Source: JAAZZIT01 sp964480525 (GTDB lineage: Bacteria; Bacillota; Clostridia; Oscillospirales; Ruminococcaceae). From it: DNA of 64,000 bases. This document shows, piece by piece, positions 26,079 to 34,774 of the stretch (the first letter of the stretch is position 1; every line of letters starts with the position of its first letter). Location of the stretch: contig CAYZOV010000008.1 in the NCBI GenBank assembly GCA_964480525.1, positions 7,477-71,476 on the forward strand. Direction: 5' to 3'. The notes under the pieces were generated by a model. That model had not been told where the DNA came from. It did not search any database and saw only the letters and a list, made by a program, of their open reading frames with translations. The position numbers and the translations under genes are program-made.

Positions 26079-27737
26079 TCAGTCCGCATAAACGGAAGTT
26101 ATTCCCAAATATTCTTCAAGGCAAAGTCCCGATTCGTCAAGTTTTTTCGCCGTTTCAACCCCCAAATATCTTATGTGCCACGGTTCATACATAAAGCCTG
26201 TTTTGTCCTCTTTTCCCTGCGGATAGCGGATTACGAAGCCGTATTTAACACAATTTGCTTCCAGCCACTTTTGTTCCGGTGTTCCCAAAAAAGCTTGGGA
26301 AGCCATGCACACGTCGATTGCCAAACCTGTTTGGTGTTCGCTGTACCCCGGTCGTGCGGAATATGTTTCCACATATTCTTGGGACTGGTTCGGTCTTGCA
26401 CGATATTTTTCATAAAGTTGTTTTTGGTAATCATAAGACCTATACCCCGATGCAATTGTAAGATTTATACCGTCTTTTTTTGCGTCGTTTTTCATTTTTT
26501 CAAATGCCTGTTGAGTTTCTTTTGTCAAACCCCCGCCTTGATTATAATTCTTCGGCACTCCGTATGTTTTATTAACCACCAAAATTCCGTCAATGTACGT
26601 CACATTTTTAACCTTGTTTTCTTCGTCCTCTTTAACCGTCACCGAAACGGCGCAAAAAACGTTGGGGTTTTCTTCCGACCTTGCGTAAATCGTACAATTT
26701 CCTGCCGAAACTCCCACAATTCCCGTGCTGTTGCCCTGTGTTTTCGTAACCGAAGCTATGGCGTTATCAGACGACGACCATTTGATATTTTTATTTTTAA
26801 CATATTCAGGCAAAATTTGTGCGGTCACTTGCGCCGTTTCGCCCTCTTTAATTGTCACCGAAGTTTTGTCAAGTTTAATCTCTCCGACCTCCTCATAAAC
26901 GCTAAGTTGCAAAATCGCCTGTTTTTGCGTCGCCTTATGCAAAGCCGTCACAACGGCGCTTCCACCCGACAAAGCGGTGATTTTTCCCGTTTGGTCGATT
27001 TGAGCCACGGTGTTTGGAAAAACGCTGTACTCAATTTCTTTGTCGCTTGTATCGGACGGGGAAAAAACAAGGACGGTTTGATAGGTTTCTCCCACCTTGA
27101 TTTCTGCCGTGTTTTCCGAAAATTCAATATTTTCTAAAATCGCAACAACATTAAATTTCATCTGCGCCGACGCTCCGCTTTTTTCGTCGCTGACGGTTAC
27201 GGTGGTTTCGCCAACGCCTTTTGCCACGACAACCCCGTCGTCATTTACGCCAACAACATTTTCGTCGTCGGTTTTGTATTCCAAATTCACGTCGCAAACG
27301 CCCAGAATCTCAACAGTCGGTTCTATGGCGAAGCTGTCGCCTTTTTCAAGGGTGACTGTTTCCTGCGGCAAAGTGACATTAACCACCGCTTGCAAAACTT
27401 CAACAGTCGTCCACGCCTTTTTTCCGCTAAGGGTATGTTCGGCGGTTATTTGGGTTCTGCCCACATTTTTCGCCACAATTACGCCGTTTTGGTCAACCGT
27501 CGCCACATTTTCGTCGGCGGATTTATACACCAATTTGTTATTCTTAACCTGTGGCGTTATGTTTGCCTTGACTTCCAAAGATTCGCCTATGTAAATTTTA
27601 TGTTCGATTTCTTTAAAAAATACTCTTTCGGGAATATACGCCTTATACACAACGTAACTCACAACCAGCACCGCCAGCGTGACCAATCCCACCAAAACCA
27701 AAATATTTTTTCTTTTGTTTTTCTTTTTATCTTTCAT
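26079..27737 (-). CDS. VanY-family D-Ala-D-Ala carboxypeptidase with Ig-like (Big_2) domains
   Basis: 552 residues. A Lys-rich N-terminus and one membrane anchor (about 11-33) are followed by four bacterial Ig-like domains (roughly 40-115, 118-200, 203-283 and 284-375), each with a pattern such as DQNGVIVAKNVGRTQITA. The C-terminal VanY/peptidase M15 domain (about 385-545) has zinc-site motifs SEHQTGLAIDV and EPWHIRY plus YRSYDYQ. It should trim the terminal D-Ala from peptidoglycan stem peptides outside the cell, with the Ig stalk holding the enzyme in the wall. It is monocistronic. VanY enzymes can contribute to glycopeptide resistance, but no van genes are nearby, so housekeeping wall maturation is more likely. 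Confidence 0.92.
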   Translation of the reverse strand: MKDKKKNKRKNILVLVGLVTLAVLVVSYVVYKAYIPERVFFKEIEHKIYIGESLEVKANITPQVKNNKLVYKSADENVATVDQNGVIVAKNVGRTQITAEHTLSGKKAWTTVEVLQAVVNVTLPQETVTLEKGDSFAIEPTVEILGVCDVNLEYKTDDENVVGVNDDGVVVAKGVGETTVTVSDEKSGASAQMKFNVVAILENIEFSENTAEIKVGETYQTVLVFSPSDTSDKEIEYSVFPNTVAQIDQTGKITALSGGSAVVTALHKATQKQAILQLSVYEEVGEIKLDKTSVTIKEGETAQVTAQILPEYVKNKNIKWSSSDNAIASVTKTQGNSTGIVGVSAGNCTIYARSEENPNVFCAVSVTVKEDEENKVKNVTYIDGILVVNKTYGVPKNYNQGGGLTKETQQAFEKMKNDAKKDGINLTIASGYRSYDYQKQLYEKYRARPNQSQEYVETYSARPGYSEHQTGLAIDVCMASQAFLGTPEQKWLEANCVKYGFVIRYPQGKEDKTGFMYEPWHIRYLGVETAKKLDESGLCLEEYLGITSVYAD

Positions 27738-27812
27738 TATTCGTTCTCCGATAATTTTTCATATTGTACTTCATAGTTTACCACTAAGCGATAAAAAAAT
27801 CAAGGCGTACAA

Positions 27813-27842
27813 CAAAAAAAGACGGGATTTTTCAACCCCGTC
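27813..27842 (-). terminator. Terminator of the SGNH lipoprotein gene
   Basis: GACGGG/CCCGTC hairpin with eight Ts after it on the minus strand. Confidence 0.8.
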
Positions 27843-27860
27843 CTTTGAAATTTTTAAAAA

Positions 27861-29159
27861 TTAAGAAATAAGCAGGCTGTAAATGTCGAAGTTTGTTTTG
27901 CCTGTGTCTGCGATTTCGATAGTAACAGTATGTTTTGCCGTTTCGTCAGACGTATAGAATTCTTCCATACAAGCATACGAACCCCAACCGCCTGTAAAGT
28001 CGGCGTTTATAGTCTTTACTTCCTGTCCGTCAACCGTAATCTTAGCCATACCGTATGTGCCGTCAACGTTCTTGTTGTAAACCATACCGATATTTCTTGC
28101 TTCAACCTCAAATGTAAATGTTCCGCCTGTGGTTGTACCCCAACCGTCTGTGAAGTTCTGGTAGAACGACGGCGTACCTGTAAATGCACCCTCGTCGGTA
28201 ACAGTAACGCTTTCGCTGTTTCTGTTTGCAAGCGTTGCGTTTGCGTACTTGTCAGATGTCAATGCTTCAGGAAGCTCTGTTTTAACGGTCTTGTCGATAT
28301 TATCCAAATCTTCCTTAACGCTGTTTACATAGCTGATAAGGAGCTGACCGAGCATTTTGTGTCCTGCGTCGTTCGGGTGGATATTGTCAGGTGAAATATC
28401 AGTCCACTTGAAGTTCCCTGCTTCGATTTCAGGCAAAACAGCGTCCTTATAGGAAATTACAGGCAAATCGTAATGCTCCGCAACTTCCATATGTGCGTTC
28501 CACGGACTTGTACCGTCCTCCATTGTCATTTCAACAAGGATAACTGCAGGGTTGTTTTCAGCAGACAAGCACTTTCTGACAAGGCTGTCAAGTGCTGTTT
28601 TGTAAAATTCGTTATCAACGTCGTTAATAAATTCAATAAAGATAATGTCAGGGTTGTTTGCGAGAACATCTCTTTCTGCTCTGTGAACAGCAAGGTATGT
28701 GTCTGTTGCGCCGATACCTGCGTTTACAGGGTTAGACATATAGGTTACGTTGTCCTCGAACCATCTTGAAAACTGGTATGTATACTGGTTAGACGACGAA
28801 GCGCTTGAACCTGCGGTGATTGAATCCCCAAGATAGCAAACAGTCATGATTTCTCTTTTGTTGTCAAGAGCATACTGAAGTTTTGCAGCAAGTCTTGAAC
28901 GGTCACCCTCACGGGCAACAGAACGTATAATCATGTTTTCCGTAGGTCCGTCCTTTACGTCAATCGCTGTGTCTGAAACAGGTGCTTTCAATTGAGTATC
29001 GCCTCCGTTGTTGTCAGGTGTGGAAGAATCGTCCCCCGACGCTGTGGTTGTTGTGGTGGTTTCCTTTTCGTTGTTGCTTGAACTGTCGTTTCCACAGCCT
29101 GCAAGCATTGTTACGGAAAGAGAAAGTGCAACAAGAGTTGCTAATAATTTTTTAGCCAT
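27861..29159 (-). CDS. SGNH/GDSL-type esterase lipoprotein with C-terminal binding-like domain
   Basis: 432 residues from ATG 29159, chosen because GAAAGGA lies at proper distance. A signal peptide ends in the lipobox LAGC near residue 21, then a Ser/Thr/Asn/Gly linker. The SGNH hydrolase domain (about 80-270) shows block I GDSITAG, a Gly in GIGATDT, FIEFINDVD in the Asn-block position (with Asp instead of the usual GxND), and block V DNIHPNDAGH. The last 110 residues (GTPSFYQNFTDGWGTTTGG onward) look like a beta-sandwich carbohydrate-binding module. It probably removes acetyl or acyl groups from polysaccharide at the cell surface. It is divergent from a CE2 esterase, suggesting related substrates. 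Confidence 0.85.
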   Translation of the reverse strand: MAKKLLATLVALSLSVTMLAGCGNDSSSNNEKETTTTTTASGDDSSTPDNNGGDTQLKAPVSDTAIDVKDGPTENMIIRSVAREGDRSRLAAKLQYALDNKREIMTVCYLGDSITAGSSASSSNQYTYQFSRWFEDNVTYMSNPVNAGIGATDTYLAVHRAERDVLANNPDIIFIEFINDVDNEFYKTALDSLVRKCLSAENNPAVILVEMTMEDGTSPWNAHMEVAEHYDLPVISYKDAVLPEIEAGNFKWTDISPDNIHPNDAGHKMLGQLLISYVNSVKEDLDNIDKTVKTELPEALTSDKYANATLANRNSESVTVTDEGAFTGTPSFYQNFTDGWGTTTGGTFTFEVEARNIGMVYNKNVDGTYGMAKITVDGQEVKTINADFTGGWGSYACMEEFYTSDETAKHTVTIEIADTGKTNFDIYSLLIS

Positions 29160-29197
29160 AGCAAAATTTCCTTTCAAAAAATAATTTTATCAATTCT

Positions 29198-29226
29198 ATT
29201 ATATAGCTTTATTTTCCCGATTTCAA
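29198..29226 (-). promoter_or_regulatory. Promoter of the SGNH lipoprotein gene
   Basis: TTGAAA (29221-29226), 17 bp, TATAAT (29198-29203) on the minus strand. Confidence 0.75.
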
Positions 29227-29267
29227 GAGGTTTCATAAAAATTTTTAATTGTAATCGTTTAACCTGC

Positions 29268-29295
29268 TTGACTTTGACGAAGTTTATGTTAAAAT
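29268..29295 (+). promoter_or_regulatory. Promoter of the CE2 esterase gene
   Basis: TTGACT (29268-29273), 16 bp, TAAAAT (29290-29295) with a TGn extension before the -10. Confidence 0.6.
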
Positions 29296-29333
29296 TAACT
29301 TAGACATTAAAAAACGAAAGGATTTTTTTCAAA

Positions 29334-30410
29334 ATGACGACGATAAAACCATCTGACAAAAATTTATACTATATGGGCAGAATAGATTTTTCAAACCCTG
29401 ACAGGGTGAAATTTTTCTATTCAGGCTCGCTTGTAAAAATCAATTTCAAAGGCACAGGCTTAAAGGCGAAAATTTTAAACCGCAAGTTTTACAACATTAT
29501 GGAACTCGGCGTAATTTGCGACGGTTTTGAAAGCAAGGTTACGTTTGACAAAAACGACGAGGAAATCACACTTTGTCTTGCGCAAAATCTGGAAAACACC
29601 GCCCACTCGGTGACATTTTTCAAAAGACAGGACGCAACCCACTATTTTGAATTTTTAGGTTTTGAAATTGATGGCGAAAACGCACAGATTCTTCCGCCAT
29701 CTCCTAAGCCGTCAAGACGTATCGAAGTTTTCGGCGACAGCGTTTCGGCAGGTGCTGTGTGCGAAGCCACCGATTTTACGGGCAAATGCGACCCTGACGG
29801 ACACGACGGAATTTACGACAATTCGTGGCATTCTTACATTTCAATCACCGCAAGAAATTTAGGCGCCGAACTTCACAACAACGCACAGGGCGGAATTGCG
29901 TTATTTGACGGAAGTGGCTACTATCACGCACCCGATTTTATCGGCGTTGAATCAACCTATGACAAGCTGTGCTATTTCCCTGAAGGGGGCGTTTCGCCGT
30001 GGGATTTTTCACGCTACGACCCGCACATTGTTGTGTTTGCGTTCGGTCAAAACGACAACCACCACGATGGTTACGAGGACTTTGAAATTTCCGACCCCGA
30101 ATACCGTGCGAGATGGAAAAAGCGTTACAAAGAAGTGCTTTTAGACATAAAAAGTCGTTACGAAAACCCGACCTTTATCCTTATCACAACGGTTTTAATG
30201 CACGACCCCGACCGTGACGTGGCTATCGAAGAAATCAAAAACGAGCTTATCGGCGACGGTCTTATGCCAAAGGACAAGCTGTACCATTTTATGTTTACAC
30301 GAAACGGCAAAGCCACACCGGGACACCCACGAATTGCCGAACAATGCGAAATGGCGGAAGAACTCACCGCATTTATTTCAAGTTTCGGCGACAAAATCTG
30401 GCAAAAATAA
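29334..30410 (+). CDS. Carbohydrate esterase family 2-like acetyl esterase (intracellular)
   Basis: 358 residues. The N-terminal 110 residues form the jelly-roll expected in CE2 (MGRIDFSNPDRVKFFYSGS). The SGNH domain has the nucleophile in EVFGDSVSAG, HNNAQGGIALFDG, and block III FGQNDNHH. The C-terminal catalytic His is probably the one in GHPRIAEQ. CE2 enzymes deacetylate xylan or manno-oligosaccharides. There is no signal peptide, so this one should act in the cytoplasm on imported acetylated oligosaccharides, complementing the lipid-anchored esterase encoded divergently. AAAGGA precedes the ATG. The fold assignment is good; the exact sugar is unknown. Confidence 0.86.
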   Translation: MTTIKPSDKNLYYMGRIDFSNPDRVKFFYSGSLVKINFKGTGLKAKILNRKFYNIMELGVICDGFESKVTFDKNDEEITLCLAQNLENTAHSVTFFKRQDATHYFEFLGFEIDGENAQILPPSPKPSRRIEVFGDSVSAGAVCEATDFTGKCDPDGHDGIYDNSWHSYISITARNLGAELHNNAQGGIALFDGSGYYHAPDFIGVESTYDKLCYFPEGGVSPWDFSRYDPHIVVFAFGQNDNHHDGYEDFEISDPEYRARWKKRYKEVLLDIKSRYENPTFILITTVLMHDPDRDVAIEEIKNELIGDGLMPKDKLYHFMFTRNGKATPGHPRIAEQCEMAEELTAFISSFGDKIWQK

Positions 30411-30438
30411 CTTTTTAAATACTTTCACACAAAAAAAC

Positions 30439-30468
30439 AAGTCTGGCGGAATTTCTTCCGACAGACTT
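30439..30468. terminator. Bidirectional terminator between the CE2 gene and acpP
   Basis: AAGTCTGGCGGAA/TTCCGACAGACTT hairpin with an A-run on the left and T-rich sequence on the right. Confidence 0.85.
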
Positions 30469-30489
30469 TTCTTTTTAAAAAACGAATTA

Positions 30490-30711
30490 TTAAGCTTCGA
30501 TAAGCTTAACGATGTCGCCAACTGTTTTTACGTTTTCAACCTGGTCATCAGGAATTTCAACTCCGAATTCGTCTTCAAAAGACATTACCAAGTCAACAAT
30601 GTCGAGTGAATCAGCACCCAAGTCCTCTGTGATAGACGCCTCAAGTGTAACCTTGTCTTCTTCAACGTCAAGCTGGTCAACGATAATAGCTTTTACCTTA
30701 TCAAATACCAT
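30490..30711 (-). CDS. acpP: Acyl carrier protein
   Basis: 73 residues. The phosphopantetheine attachment Ser is in DLGADSLDIVDLVMSFED (about residue 36). Acidic helix II and length are typical. It carries growing acyl chains in type II fatty acid synthesis. It is the last gene of the FAS operon, 72 bp after accA. AGGAGGG lies before the ATG. In many Firmicutes acpP sits beside fabD or fabF; here it is at the far end after the carboxylase genes. Confidence 0.96.
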   Translation of the reverse strand: MVFDKVKAIIVDQLDVEEDKVTLEASITEDLGADSLDIVDLVMSFEDEFGVEIPDDQVENVKTVGDIVKLIEA

Positions 30712-30783
30712 TTAAAATACCCTCCTTTGGTGGAAATATTTATTATTACGCCAGAGATTAAACCCTTTGCGTATAATTCAAAA

Positions 30784-31590
30784 TCAGTTTTCTTCAAATT
30801 CGCCTATCTTTCTAAACTTAGTATACCTTTCATTTAGCATTTCGTCAAGTGGTTTTTGAGAATTTCTTTCCAAAGCTTTTGAAATATACTCGGAAATGTT
30901 CTCCGCCGTAGCCACAGGGTCGTTGTGCGCCCCACCACAAGCCTCATCAATAATATAATCACAAATTTGAAGTTTTGTCAAGTCCTCTGCCGTAATTTTC
31001 AAAACATTACAAGCCTCACGTTCTCTGGTTGCGTCTTTCCACAAAATTGACGCACAACCACGAGGAGAAATTACGGAATAAAGCGCATTTTCAAGCATTG
31101 CAAGTTCGTCGCACACCGCAAGAGCCAACGCTCCGCCGCTTCCGCCCTCACCCAGAATAATGGTGATAACAGGTGTTTTAAGGGACATAAATTCCATCAG
31201 ATTTTTTGCGATAGCTTCGCCCTGACCTCTTTGTTCGGCTTCGATTCCGCAAAACGCTCCCGAAGTATCTACCAAACAAATTACAGGTCGGTGGAATTTT
31301 TCCGCTTGTTTTGCAAGTCTTAAAGCCTTTCTGTACCCCTCGGGGTGTGGCATACCGAAATTTGACGCCTTGTTTTCTTCAAGGTTTCTGCCCTTTACCG
31401 TTGCAATAACCGTCACGGGTTTTCCCTTGAAATAACCCACTCCGCCGATAATTGCACCGTCGTCGCCGTAGAGCCTATCGCCGTGCATTTCGTAAAAGTC
31501 GTCAAAAATTTCAGGAATATAATCCCTCGCTGTCGGTCTGTTCTTATGTCTGATTATATCAAGACGTTCACAAGCTGTCAAATTATTCAT
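30784..31590 (-). CDS. accA: Acetyl-CoA carboxylase carboxyltransferase subunit alpha
   Basis: 268 residues, shorter than the E. coli protein (about 319) because the N-terminal helical extension is missing, as in many Clostridia. The crotonase-fold core shows GGVGYFKGKPVTVIA, NFGMPHPEGYRKALRL, LVDTSGAFCG, GEGGSGGALALAV and YSVISPRGCASILWKD. With AccD it transfers the carboxyl group from biotin to acetyl-CoA, giving malonyl-CoA. It overlaps the accD end by 8 bp, which couples translation of the two subunits. Confidence 0.95.
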   Translation of the reverse strand: MNNLTACERLDIIRHKNRPTARDYIPEIFDDFYEMHGDRLYGDDGAIIGGVGYFKGKPVTVIATVKGRNLEENKASNFGMPHPEGYRKALRLAKQAEKFHRPVICLVDTSGAFCGIEAEQRGQGEAIAKNLMEFMSLKTPVITIILGEGGSGGALALAVCDELAMLENALYSVISPRGCASILWKDATREREACNVLKITAEDLTKLQICDYIIDEACGGAHNDPVATAENISEYISKALERNSQKPLDEMLNERYTKFRKIGEFEEN

Positions 31591-32452
31591 CTGTTTTTAC
31601 CTCCCTGTGAAGTCTTAAAAGGTGTGCCAAAGTACGTCTTAACTTTCGACGGTCAACAATCATATCCACAAAGCCGTGTTCCAGCAAGAACTCTGCCGAC
31701 TGAAAATCGTCGGGAAGTCTTTGTCTGATTGTACCCTCGATAACTCTACGTCCTGCAAAGCCGATAAGAACCTTAGGCTCTGCGATAATTATATCGCCCA
31801 CCGACGCAAAGGACGCAGTTACACCGCCTGTTGTCGGGTCGGTCATAACCGAAATATACAAAAGTCCCGCTTCGCTGTGACGTTCAGCCGCAGCACAGGT
31901 TTTTGCCATTTGCATTAAAGACACAATTCCCTCTTGCATTCTGGCACCGCCCGAACAGGTAAACATAATCACAGGAAGTCTTTTTTCGGTTGCGTACTCA
32001 AAGGCACGGGTGATTTTTTCACCCACAACGCTACCCATTGAACCCATCATATAATTTGAATCCATAATTCCGATAACGCATTTTTCTCCGCCGATAGTAC
32101 ATTCCCCCGTGATAACAGCGTCTTTAAGCCCTGTTTTTTCACGCAGTTCCGCCTGTTTTTGGTCATATCCCTCAAATTCGATAGGGTTTTTGCTTGTCAT
32201 TCCCCCGTCAAATTCTTTAAAGCTATCCTTATCAACAGTTATTTCAAGACGTTCACGGCAACCGAGCCTTGAATGATAATTACAATTAACGCAAACTTTG
32301 CCGTTGTTTTCAAAATCCTCTTTGAAAACAACGTTTGAACATCTCGGACATTTGAACATCAAATCCTTTGGTATAGCCGTTTTCTTTTTGTCCTCGGTGT
32401 TTTGGTCGCCGTTAAATCTGGTTTTTACTACTGAAAACAAATCCTCCAGCAT
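31583..32452 (-). CDS. accD: Acetyl-CoA carboxylase carboxyltransferase subunit beta
   Basis: 289 residues. The N-terminal four-Cys zinc ribbon is CPRCSNVVF and CVNCNYH (about residues 34-58). The carboxyltransferase core has GGMTSKNP, MGSMGSVVGEKI, FTCSGGARMQEG and DPTTGGVTASFA. It partners AccA in the cytoplasm to make malonyl-CoA. RBS AAGGAGGGG precedes the ATG; it is 31 bp after accC. Confidence 0.95.
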   Translation of the reverse strand: MLEDLFSVVKTRFNGDQNTEDKKKTAIPKDLMFKCPRCSNVVFKEDFENNGKVCVNCNYHSRLGCRERLEITVDKDSFKEFDGGMTSKNPIEFEGYDQKQAELREKTGLKDAVITGECTIGGEKCVIGIMDSNYMMGSMGSVVGEKITRAFEYATEKRLPVIMFTCSGGARMQEGIVSLMQMAKTCAAAERHSEAGLLYISVMTDPTTGGVTASFASVGDIIIAEPKVLIGFAGRRVIEGTIRQRLPDDFQSAEFLLEHGFVDMIVDRRKLRRTLAHLLRLHREVKTDE

Positions 32453-32483
32453 TGTAAAACCCCTCCTTGCATTTTGCTAAAAG

Positions 32484-33830
32484 TTAATACTTTATTTCTT
32501 CTCTGCCCAAATAACCGTTGTCATAATCGCCCCTCAAAAAGCCGTCGCAACGGATAAGACCCAGTTGAAAATCAATATTTGTACAAACTCCGTCAACAAT
32601 AAATTCCGACAATGCCCATTTCATCTTTGCAATCGCCTCGTCACGGTTTGCGCCGTAAACAATAAGTTTTCCAATCATTGAATCATAATACGGCGAAATT
32701 TCGTAACCCTGATAAACTGCGCTGTCAATTCTTATGCCCATTCCCCCAGGAGTATGCAAGCTTTTAATAACCCCCGGTGACGGACGGAAATTAAGACGTG
32801 GATTTTCTGCGTTAATACGGCACTCTATGGCGTGACCCTTAACCTGAATATCCTCCTGTTTGTATTCAAGTTTTTCCCCCATAGCGATAAGAAGTTGTTG
32901 TTTAACAAGGTCAACCCCTGTCACAGCCTCGGTAATCGGGTGTTCAACCTGAATACGGGTGTTCATTTCCATAAAGTAATAATTTAGATTTTTGTCAACC
33001 AAAAATTCAATCGTACCTGCGTTTACATAACCGCAAGCCTTTGCCGCAGCCACAGCGGATTTGCCCATTTTTTCACGAAGTTCAGCCGTCATAATCGGCG
33101 ACGGAGTTTCCTCCAAAACCTTTTGGTTACGTCTTTGCATAGAACAATCACGTTCGCCCAGATGAATAACGTTTCCGTGTTCGTCAGCAAGAATTTGTAT
33201 TTCAATATGCTTAGGGTTTTGGATAAATTTTTCGATATAAATTTCGTCGTTTCCAAAACAAGCCATAGCTTCTTGTTTTGCCGCAGTAATCTGGGATTCA
33301 AGTTCGGTTTCGTCATTTACAATACGAATCCCACGACCGCCGCCGCCTGCGGACGCCTTAACCATAACAGGATATCCGATTTTGCCGGCTAAATCGTATG
33401 CGTAATCAATGTTATTTACAGCACCGTCCGAGCCCTCGATAACAGGCACGCCTGCGTTTTTCATTGTTTCCTTTGCCTGTGCCTTGTCGCCCAGCATTTC
33501 AATGCTTTCAGGGTACGGGCCTATAAATTTAATACCGCATTTTGCACACATTCTTGCAAAGGTCGGGTTTTCGGACAAAAATCCAAATCCGGGGTGTACT
33601 GCGTCCGCACCTGTCACCTCGCAAGCCGAAATAATAGCTTTCATATTAAGATAACTGTCCTTGCTCTGGGCAGGGCCTATGCACACAGCCTCGTCTGCAA
33701 TTTTTGCGTGAAGTGCGTTTTTATCGGCGGTAGAATACACAGCCACCGTATGGATTCCAAGTTCACGACAAGCACGAATAACCCGTACTGCGATTTCTCC
33801 ACGATTTGCAATAAGTACCTTTTTAAACAT
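32484..33830 (-). CDS. accC: Acetyl-CoA carboxylase biotin carboxylase subunit
   Basis: 448 residues, standard length. The N-terminal biotin-carboxylase domain is FKKVLIANRGEIAVRVIRAC. The ATP-grasp domain has the glycine-rich loop KASAGGGGRGIRI and the metal/active-site segment EMNTRIQVEHPITEAVTG. It carboxylates biotin on AccB using ATP and bicarbonate. It lies 15 bp after fabZ and 31 bp before accD. Confidence 0.97.
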   Translation of the reverse strand: MFKKVLIANRGEIAVRVIRACRELGIHTVAVYSTADKNALHAKIADEAVCIGPAQSKDSYLNMKAIISACEVTGADAVHPGFGFLSENPTFARMCAKCGIKFIGPYPESIEMLGDKAQAKETMKNAGVPVIEGSDGAVNNIDYAYDLAGKIGYPVMVKASAGGGGRGIRIVNDETELESQITAAKQEAMACFGNDEIYIEKFIQNPKHIEIQILADEHGNVIHLGERDCSMQRRNQKVLEETPSPIMTAELREKMGKSAVAAAKACGYVNAGTIEFLVDKNLNYYFMEMNTRIQVEHPITEAVTGVDLVKQQLLIAMGEKLEYKQEDIQVKGHAIECRINAENPRLNFRPSPGVIKSLHTPGGMGIRIDSAVYQGYEISPYYDSMIGKLIVYGANRDEAIAKMKWALSEFIVDGVCTNIDFQLGLIRCDGFLRGDYDNGYLGREEIKY

Positions 33831-33845
33831 ATCTCATTTTCCTTT

Positions 33846-34277
33846 TTACTTGATAGCAAATGTAATTTCCGCCGAAACAGCCTTTTTGCCGTTTACGGAC
33901 GCAACAGCCTGACCTACGCCGATAGGCCCTTTAACACGAATAATTTCAACCTCAATGTCAAGCTTATCCCCCGGAACAACCTGTTGACGGAATTTACAGT
34001 TGTTAATTCCACCGAAAAATCCGATTTTGCCTTTGTTTTCAGGCAAAGCAAGCAAAGCCACCGCCCCTGCCTGTGCGCACATTTCAAGCATTAAAACCCC
34101 CGGTGTAACGGGATAATCGGGAAAATGCCCCTTAAACCAAAAGTCATCTTCCTTAATATATTTTGTGGCAACAACACGTTTGCCCAGTTCAAGCTCGTTA
34201 ATTTCATCTATCAAAAGAAACGGGTCACGGTGAGGAATAATCTCCATAATCTGTTCCTTGTTCATCAGTACCGCCAT
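33846..34277 (-). CDS. fabZ: 3-hydroxyacyl-ACP dehydratase FabZ
   Basis: 143 residues with the hot-dog fold. The catalytic His and Glu are in GHFPDYPVTPGVLMLEMCAQ. IIPHRDPFLLIDEI is the typical N-terminal motif. It dehydrates 3-hydroxyacyl-ACP in fatty acid elongation. No fabA/fabB or fabM is seen here, so how unsaturated chains are made is not answered by this window. It sits between accB and accC, an order common in Firmicutes. Confidence 0.96.
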   Translation of the reverse strand: MAVLMNKEQIMEIIPHRDPFLLIDEINELELGKRVVATKYIKEDDFWFKGHFPDYPVTPGVLMLEMCAQAGAVALLALPENKGKIGFFGGINNCKFRQQVVPGDKLDIEVEIIRVKGPIGVGQAVASVNGKKAVSAEITFAIK

Positions 34278-34292
34278 AATAACCCTCTTTTC

Positions 34293-34763
34293 TTAGCCTA
34301 TAATCATCATCGGCTGGTCGTACTCAACGGTGTCGCCGTTTGACACCAAAATTTCCTTAACTGTGCCGTCAAATTCGCTCTGAACCTCGTTCATCACTTT
34401 CATTGATTCGATAATAAACAAAACGTCCCCTTGTTTAACCTGACTTCCCACTTTTACAAACGGAGCCTTGTCAGGTGCCGAAGCAGAGTAAAATGTGCCT
34501 ATTATAGGACTTTTTACAACATTTCCGTTTGGCACGTTCACAGCGTTTTCGCTCTTAGGTTCTATCGGCGTCGTAGCCACAGCGTTGTTAAAAATCGGTG
34601 CAGGCATACCCATTGGCGGTGGAGGTGGAGGACATTTTTTGCCCTTAATTGTAAACTTTACGTCCTGTGCCTCAATTGAAATTTCCGAAAGTTCCTTTTC
34701 GTTTACAATGTCAGCAAGCTTTTCGATATTTTCAAAAGTAAAATCAAAATCAATCTTTGCCAT
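34293..34763 (-). CDS. accB: Biotin carboxyl carrier protein of acetyl-CoA carboxylase
   Basis: 156 residues. The C-terminal biotinyl domain has the modified Lys in IIESMKVMNEV (about residue 121), a variant of the usual EAMKMMNEI. The linker contains six consecutive prolines (CPPPPPPMG, near residues 59-66), then PAPIFNN. It carries carboxybiotin between AccC and AccA/AccD. The polyproline run would need EF-P for smooth translation (known for such runs). AAGGAG precedes the start; it is 12 bp after fabF. Confidence 0.95.
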   Translation of the reverse strand: MAKIDFDFTFENIEKLADIVNEKELSEISIEAQDVKFTIKGKKCPPPPPPMGMPAPIFNNAVATTPIEPKSENAVNVPNGNVVKSPIIGTFYSASAPDKAPFVKVGSQVKQGDVLFIIESMKVMNEVQSEFDGTVKEILVSNGDTVEYDQPMMIIG

Positions 34764-34774
34764 AGAAATTCTCC

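Noticed and set aside
26022..27137. A 371-codon open frame on the plus strand opposite the VanY gene
   Set aside because: Its protein is rich in Phe, Cys, Arg and His with no family pattern, it lacks a ribosome site, and it mirrors a well-supported gene on the other strand.
26079..27737. Glycopeptide-resistance locus suggested by VanY
   Set aside because: No vanHAX, vanS/R or D-lactate genes are adjacent; VanY-type domains are common housekeeping carboxypeptidases.
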